Part shown: positions 5,046 through 6,950 of the stretch, in pieces
Layout of the letters: each line of letters begins with the position of its first letter
Numbering within the stretch: the first letter of the stretch is position 1
Notes under the pieces: generated by a model
Database searches by the model: none
What the model saw: the letters and a program-made list of their open reading frames with translations, nothing else
Told to the model about the DNA's origin: nothing
NCBI GenBank assembly: GCA_016840025.1
Contig: JAEOTF010000037.1
Coordinates: 1-6,950, forward strand
DNA length: 6,950 nt
Reading direction: 5' to 3'
DNA from: Candidatus Hodarchaeota archaeon
Lineage (GTDB): Archaea > Asgardarchaeota > Heimdallarchaeia > Hodarchaeales > YT1-039
Translations under genes and position numbers: made by a program

Positions 5046-5915
5046 TCAATCTTTCTGAATTCTACGTCTTCTTAGAATCACCGTGACAACTACAGTTATG
5101 TTTAATGCCGTCATCACAGAAGTGAAAGAGAAATTAATATCTGTTCCAAAAAGACCGCCATCACCATCGATTTTTTCAATAACCATATCAAACAAATCGG
5201 TAATATGGTACTCCCAAAGAGAAAGCAGTCCAGTGCTCTTTTCCCAAGAATATTTCATATTAACACTTACATTCTCGGAAAACCAAATACCCGTGTTTGT
5301 CCAATAATCGGTTGTTGTCGAATACTCGGATGTAGTAGTGTAAGCTGTCCAATCCCCTTTGATATTCACTTCAATGTCTAGGTCAATATTTCCACCAGAA
5401 GTATCGACATCGACTTCAAAATCATAAATTCCATAATCTCCATATGAATCCGAGAATTCACTGATTATGTCCTCTAAATCACCCTCGCCAGCCTCAATAG
5501 GGAATAACCACATTGACATCTCCCTAAAATAGTCATCTACATCATCATCGTCGATTTTCTTGCCCTTAACACTTACTTCGACGTAATCAGACGGGTTTGT
5601 TTCATACAAATCTTCATAACTTGCGGGAAGGTCATCAATAAATTTCCAAGACATCTCATCCCCTTCTCTGAGATCTTCACCAAACATTTCTGCCATCTCT
5701 ATATCAGCATTTTCAAAATCCTTGTCTAAATCAAATGTTTTGACCTTCCAAGTACTTTTATCTCCCTTTTTTACACCCCAAACAAAATCATCACTACCAC
5801 TCACCGAAAAAACCAAAGCACTCTCATTCAACTGTACTTGAGCTATAATCGGCAAAAATAGTAGAATAACACCAAGAACGACTAAAACTTGTACCCTAAC
5901 CTTAATACTTTTCAC
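5046..5915 (-). CDS. Acidic surface protein with signal peptide and C-terminal membrane anchor
   Basis: The 289-aa protein has a signal peptide (about 1-26, with the hydrophobic core VLVVLGVILLFLPIIA), an extracellular region at about 27-265 and a C-terminal membrane helix at about 265-281 followed by the stop-transfer tail RRRR (282-285). The ectodomain opens with FVWGVKKGDKSTWKV (44-58), a beginning seen in many anchored archaeal, especially Asgard, surface proteins. It is very acidic, including DDDD at 122-125 and many D/E clusters, and may bind calcium. Ser/Thr-rich SEYSTTTDYW (196-205) and NVS/NIT sequons could be glycosylated. No enzyme motif is visible. The start is GTG at 5915-5913, just ahead of the signal peptide. 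The stop is 12 bp from that of the convergent beta-helix gene, so transcript ends must overlap coding sequence. Function is unknown; display on the envelope is a safe inference. Confidence 0.8.
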   Translation of the reverse strand: MKSIKVRVQVLVVLGVILLFLPIIAQVQLNESALVFSVSGSDDFVWGVKKGDKSTWKVKTFDLDKDFENADIEMAEMFGEDLREGDEMSWKFIDDLPASYEDLYETNPSDYVEVSVKGKKIDDDDVDDYFREMSMWLFPIEAGEGDLEDIISEFSDSYGDYGIYDFEVDVDTSGGNIDLDIEVNIKGDWTAYTTTSEYSTTTDYWTNTGIWFSENVSVNMKYSWEKSTGLLSLWEYHITDLFDMVIEKIDGDGGLFGTDINFSFTSVMTALNITVVVTVILRRRRIQKD

Positions 5916-5967
5916 TCTCTAATCACGACCCTTTTCAATTAGTTAATGACAAAACTCCTAAAAGATA

Positions 5968-5977
5968 ATTTATAAAG
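5968..5977 (-). promoter_or_regulatory. TATA box of the acidic surface-protein gene
   Basis: CTTTATAAAT on the minus strand (5977-5968) is a good archaeal TATA box. Transcription would start near 5947 and leave a leader of about 32 nt before GTG at 5915. A weak GAGA directly abuts the start codon and AAAAGGG lies further upstream, so the ribosome binding site is unclear. Confidence 0.5.
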
Positions 5978-6007
5978 ATAATCAGGTTAGTTATTTAGTT
6001 ATATAAG

Positions 6008-6359
6008 TTATAATTCGCTAGAATTTAGAGTATTGCAATCCAAAAAAGAGTCTTCATGTGTTATAGGCTCCTTCACACGTTTCAAACGGTTTTGTTGAAA
6101 TTTTTTATAAGTTTCAGTTACTGAGGTAATTAGATTCTCAACAAGGTTCAGATCGGGACGAAAAAATGGCAGCAGCCACTTGGGTGTCATGATACGACGT
6201 GTGGCTTCAATTGCTTGCTTATAGGTCATGTACTGCTGAGTAATCTGTATAGCTACCTCTTCTAACTCTGGAAGGGTTTCAAGCTGGTGATATTGTTTTA
6301 TCCACTCCTAATTTCTTGAGCCTGATCTTAATCTTCGTCAGAAGAAGCGCTTTTTTCAA
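6008..6359 (-). pseudogene. Frameshifted gene for a 116-aa helical protein of unknown function
   Basis: Two minus-strand frames fit end to end. From TTG (6359-6357) the first reads 26 codons, KKALLLTKIKIRLKKLGVD...TISPA, and stops at TGA (6281-6279). If one base (6281) is skipped, the next codons are ETLPELEEVAIQITQQYM and the frame runs on for 90 codons to TAA at 6010-6008. The joined product is 116 aa, largely helical, with KWLLPFFRPDLNLVENL in its middle (about residues 63-79) and a basic KFQQNRLKRVK segment before an acidic tail. The lower part alone could start at ATG 6229 (73 aa), but no promoter or ribosome binding site precedes it and sensible coding sequence extends upstream. I do not recognise the family. 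A decayed gene, a sequencing indel or a +1 recoding event at GCT TGA would all explain it. Confidence 0.5.
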
Positions 6360-6437
6360 TTTTCAAGACGATATATATCCAATTATGTCAATCATTTTAT
6401 TCGTGTTGTTTCTTTTCCTTGTATTAATAGCATCTGC

Positions 6438-6475
6438 TTAAAATTATCTCATATTTATTCTAGAAAACTAAGGAG
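6438..6475 (+). promoter_or_regulatory. Promoter and Shine-Dalgarno of the double zinc-ribbon gene
   Basis: TTAAAATTA at 6438-6446 is TATA-like and predicts a transcript start near 6467. AGGAG at 6471-6475, followed by TG, is one of the best Shine-Dalgarno sites in the window and lies 9 nt from TTG at 6485 and 15 nt from ATG at 6491. The spacing favours the TTG start. Confidence 0.5.
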
Positions 6476-6484
6476 TGAAAATAA

Positions 6485-6712
6485 TTGGGAATGTATAAAG
6501 TAGTTTGTGCGAGCTGTGGGAAAAAATATGAAACAAACATGAAATTTCCTAAATCTGTTCCTACATACTGTAGAGATTGCTCAGCAAAGAGGATGAAAAT
6601 GATTCCTTGTTCCCAGTGTGGAGCTTTACTTCCAATACCTGGAAAATCCGCTGGATTACCATATACTTGTTTAGAATGTGGAAACACATTTGAAGTACCA
6701 AGTATTCTATAG
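6485..6712 (+). CDS. Double zinc-ribbon protein, 75 aa
   Basis: Four CxxC knuckles build two zinc ribbons in tandem: CASC (8-11) with CRDC (29-32), and CSQC (42-45) with CLEC (62-65). The two units have nearly equal spacing (17 and 16 residues), and each has a Pro-containing hairpin before its second knuckle (FPKSVPTYC and PIPGKSAGLPYTC), so the protein looks like a duplicated ribbon. A basic linker, KRMKM (35-39), joins them. With no other domain, signal or membrane segment it is probably a small cytosolic adaptor or nucleic-acid binder; the exact role is unknown. TTG at 6485 is preferred on Shine-Dalgarno spacing; ATG at 6491 would shorten it by two residues. It is divergent from the frameshifted gene and ends in its own terminator. 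Confidence 0.8.
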   Translation: MGMYKVVCASCGKKYETNMKFPKSVPTYCRDCSAKRMKMIPCSQCGALLPIPGKSAGLPYTCLECGNTFEVPSIL

Positions 6713-6733
6713 AATTGAATAGAAAATTCTTTT
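6711..6733 (+). terminator. Hairpin terminator overlapping the stop codon of the double zinc-ribbon gene
   Basis: AGAATT (6711-6716) and AATTCT (6725-6730) form a perfect six-base stem with an eight-base loop, followed by TTT. The first arm overlaps the TAG stop (6710-6712). The stem is AT-rich but well placed. Confidence 0.4.
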
Positions 6734-6847
6734 GATAATCTTCGTTCTCTTATGTAGTCATAATCTAGAAGTACAATGCAATATTAGGATGAAAGTGAAG
6801 AAATAGGTGATTAAAAGGAATTTGGGGAATTAAACATTGAAACGTCT

Positions 6848-6853
6848 AAGGAG
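6848..6853 (+). promoter_or_regulatory. Shine-Dalgarno of the last gene
   Basis: AAGGAG lies 12 nt before GTG at 6866. The surrounding CTAAGGAG is identical to the sequence before the double zinc-ribbon gene. TATA-like ATTAAAAGG (about 6810-6818) would start transcription near 6839. Confidence 0.4.
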
Positions 6854-6865
6854 AAAAGATAATTC

Positions 6866-6950
6866 GTGAGAACCGCGTTAAGTCTAGCTCCAGGAGATAG
6901 GCAAACTCAGCAGTTATTAATGCAATTGATGGCGCAATTAGAGAAAAGAT
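6866..6950 (+). CDS. Start of an unidentified protein (partial, runs off the window)
   Basis: GTG at 6866 opens 28 codons to the window edge, beginning (M)RTALSLAPGDRQTQQLL and continuing with MQLMAQLEKR. The run of Q, L and M residues in heptad-like spacing suggests a helical or coiled-coil N-terminus. An in-frame TAA lies six bases upstream, so GTG is the first possible start, and AAGGAG precedes it. Too little is present to name a family. The codon usage and composition look coding. Confidence 0.5.
   Translation, partial: MRTALSLAPGDRQTQQLLMQLMAQLEKR

Noticed and set aside
5083..5307. 74-aa plus-strand frame inside the acidic surface-protein gene
   Set aside because: It is antisense to a well-supported coding region and has no start signals.
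6460..6687. 75-aa minus-strand frame over the double zinc-ribbon gene
   Set aside because: The opposite frame has four ordered CxxC knuckles and a Shine-Dalgarno; this is its shadow.

Overview
This AT-rich window (roughly two thirds A+T by eye) looks like archaeal chromosome, most likely from an Asgard-type lineage. The evidence is a methanogen/archaeal-type thymidylate synthase, a secreted right-handed beta-helix protein with the GNYWSDYNG signature common in archaeal surface proteins, a signal-peptide plus C-terminal-anchor surface protein opening its ectodomain with VWGVKKGD, three very small zinc-ribbon proteins, TATA-like boxes about 25 nt upstream of inferred transcript starts, and frequent TTG/GTG starts. 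The lineage call is inference from protein style. No rRNA, tRNA, CRISPR array, transposase or phage gene was seen.

Layout, left to right. Positions 1-68 look like the last 21 codons of a membrane-anchored protein. A 68-aa zinc-ribbon protein follows (122-328, +). Next is a minus-strand pair (1372-426): a six-helix membrane protein whose stop codon overlaps by one base the start of a winged-helix regulator. Their promoter carries three degenerate 18-bp direct repeats around the TATA box. The gap before thyA holds a candidate structured RNA (about 1487-1617, +) with nested stems ending in a T tract. thyA (1778-2527, +) starts at TTG and is followed by an inverted repeat and T tract. A 90-aa zinc-ribbon protein (2720-2992, +) has an 11-bp direct repeat touching its TATA box.

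The gap at 2993-3386 has no secure gene. It holds a strong 29-nt hairpin between two polypyrimidine tracts and a stop-interrupted reading frame with a well-placed TATA box. A 55-aa two-helix membrane protein lies on the minus strand (3554-3387). Two exported, membrane-anchored proteins are convergent with only 12 bp between their stops: a 400-aa beta-helix protein (3831-5033, +) that appears leaderless, and an acidic 289-aa surface protein (5915-5046, -). Upstream of the latter is a minus-strand gene that reads as one 116-aa protein only if a +1 frameshift is made at 6281. A 75-aa double zinc-ribbon protein (6485-6712, +) follows with a clear Shine-Dalgarno and a hairpin terminator. The window ends inside a gene starting GTG at 6866.

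The genes do not form one pathway. The clearest functional unit is the membrane-protein/regulator pair, probably self-controlled. thyA is a housekeeping dTMP gene. The two convergent surface proteins may share an envelope role, but no operon links them. The points most worth checking are the 1487-1617 RNA, the frameshifted gene at 6008-6359, the 18-bp repeat operator, and the small membrane and zinc-ribbon proteins.
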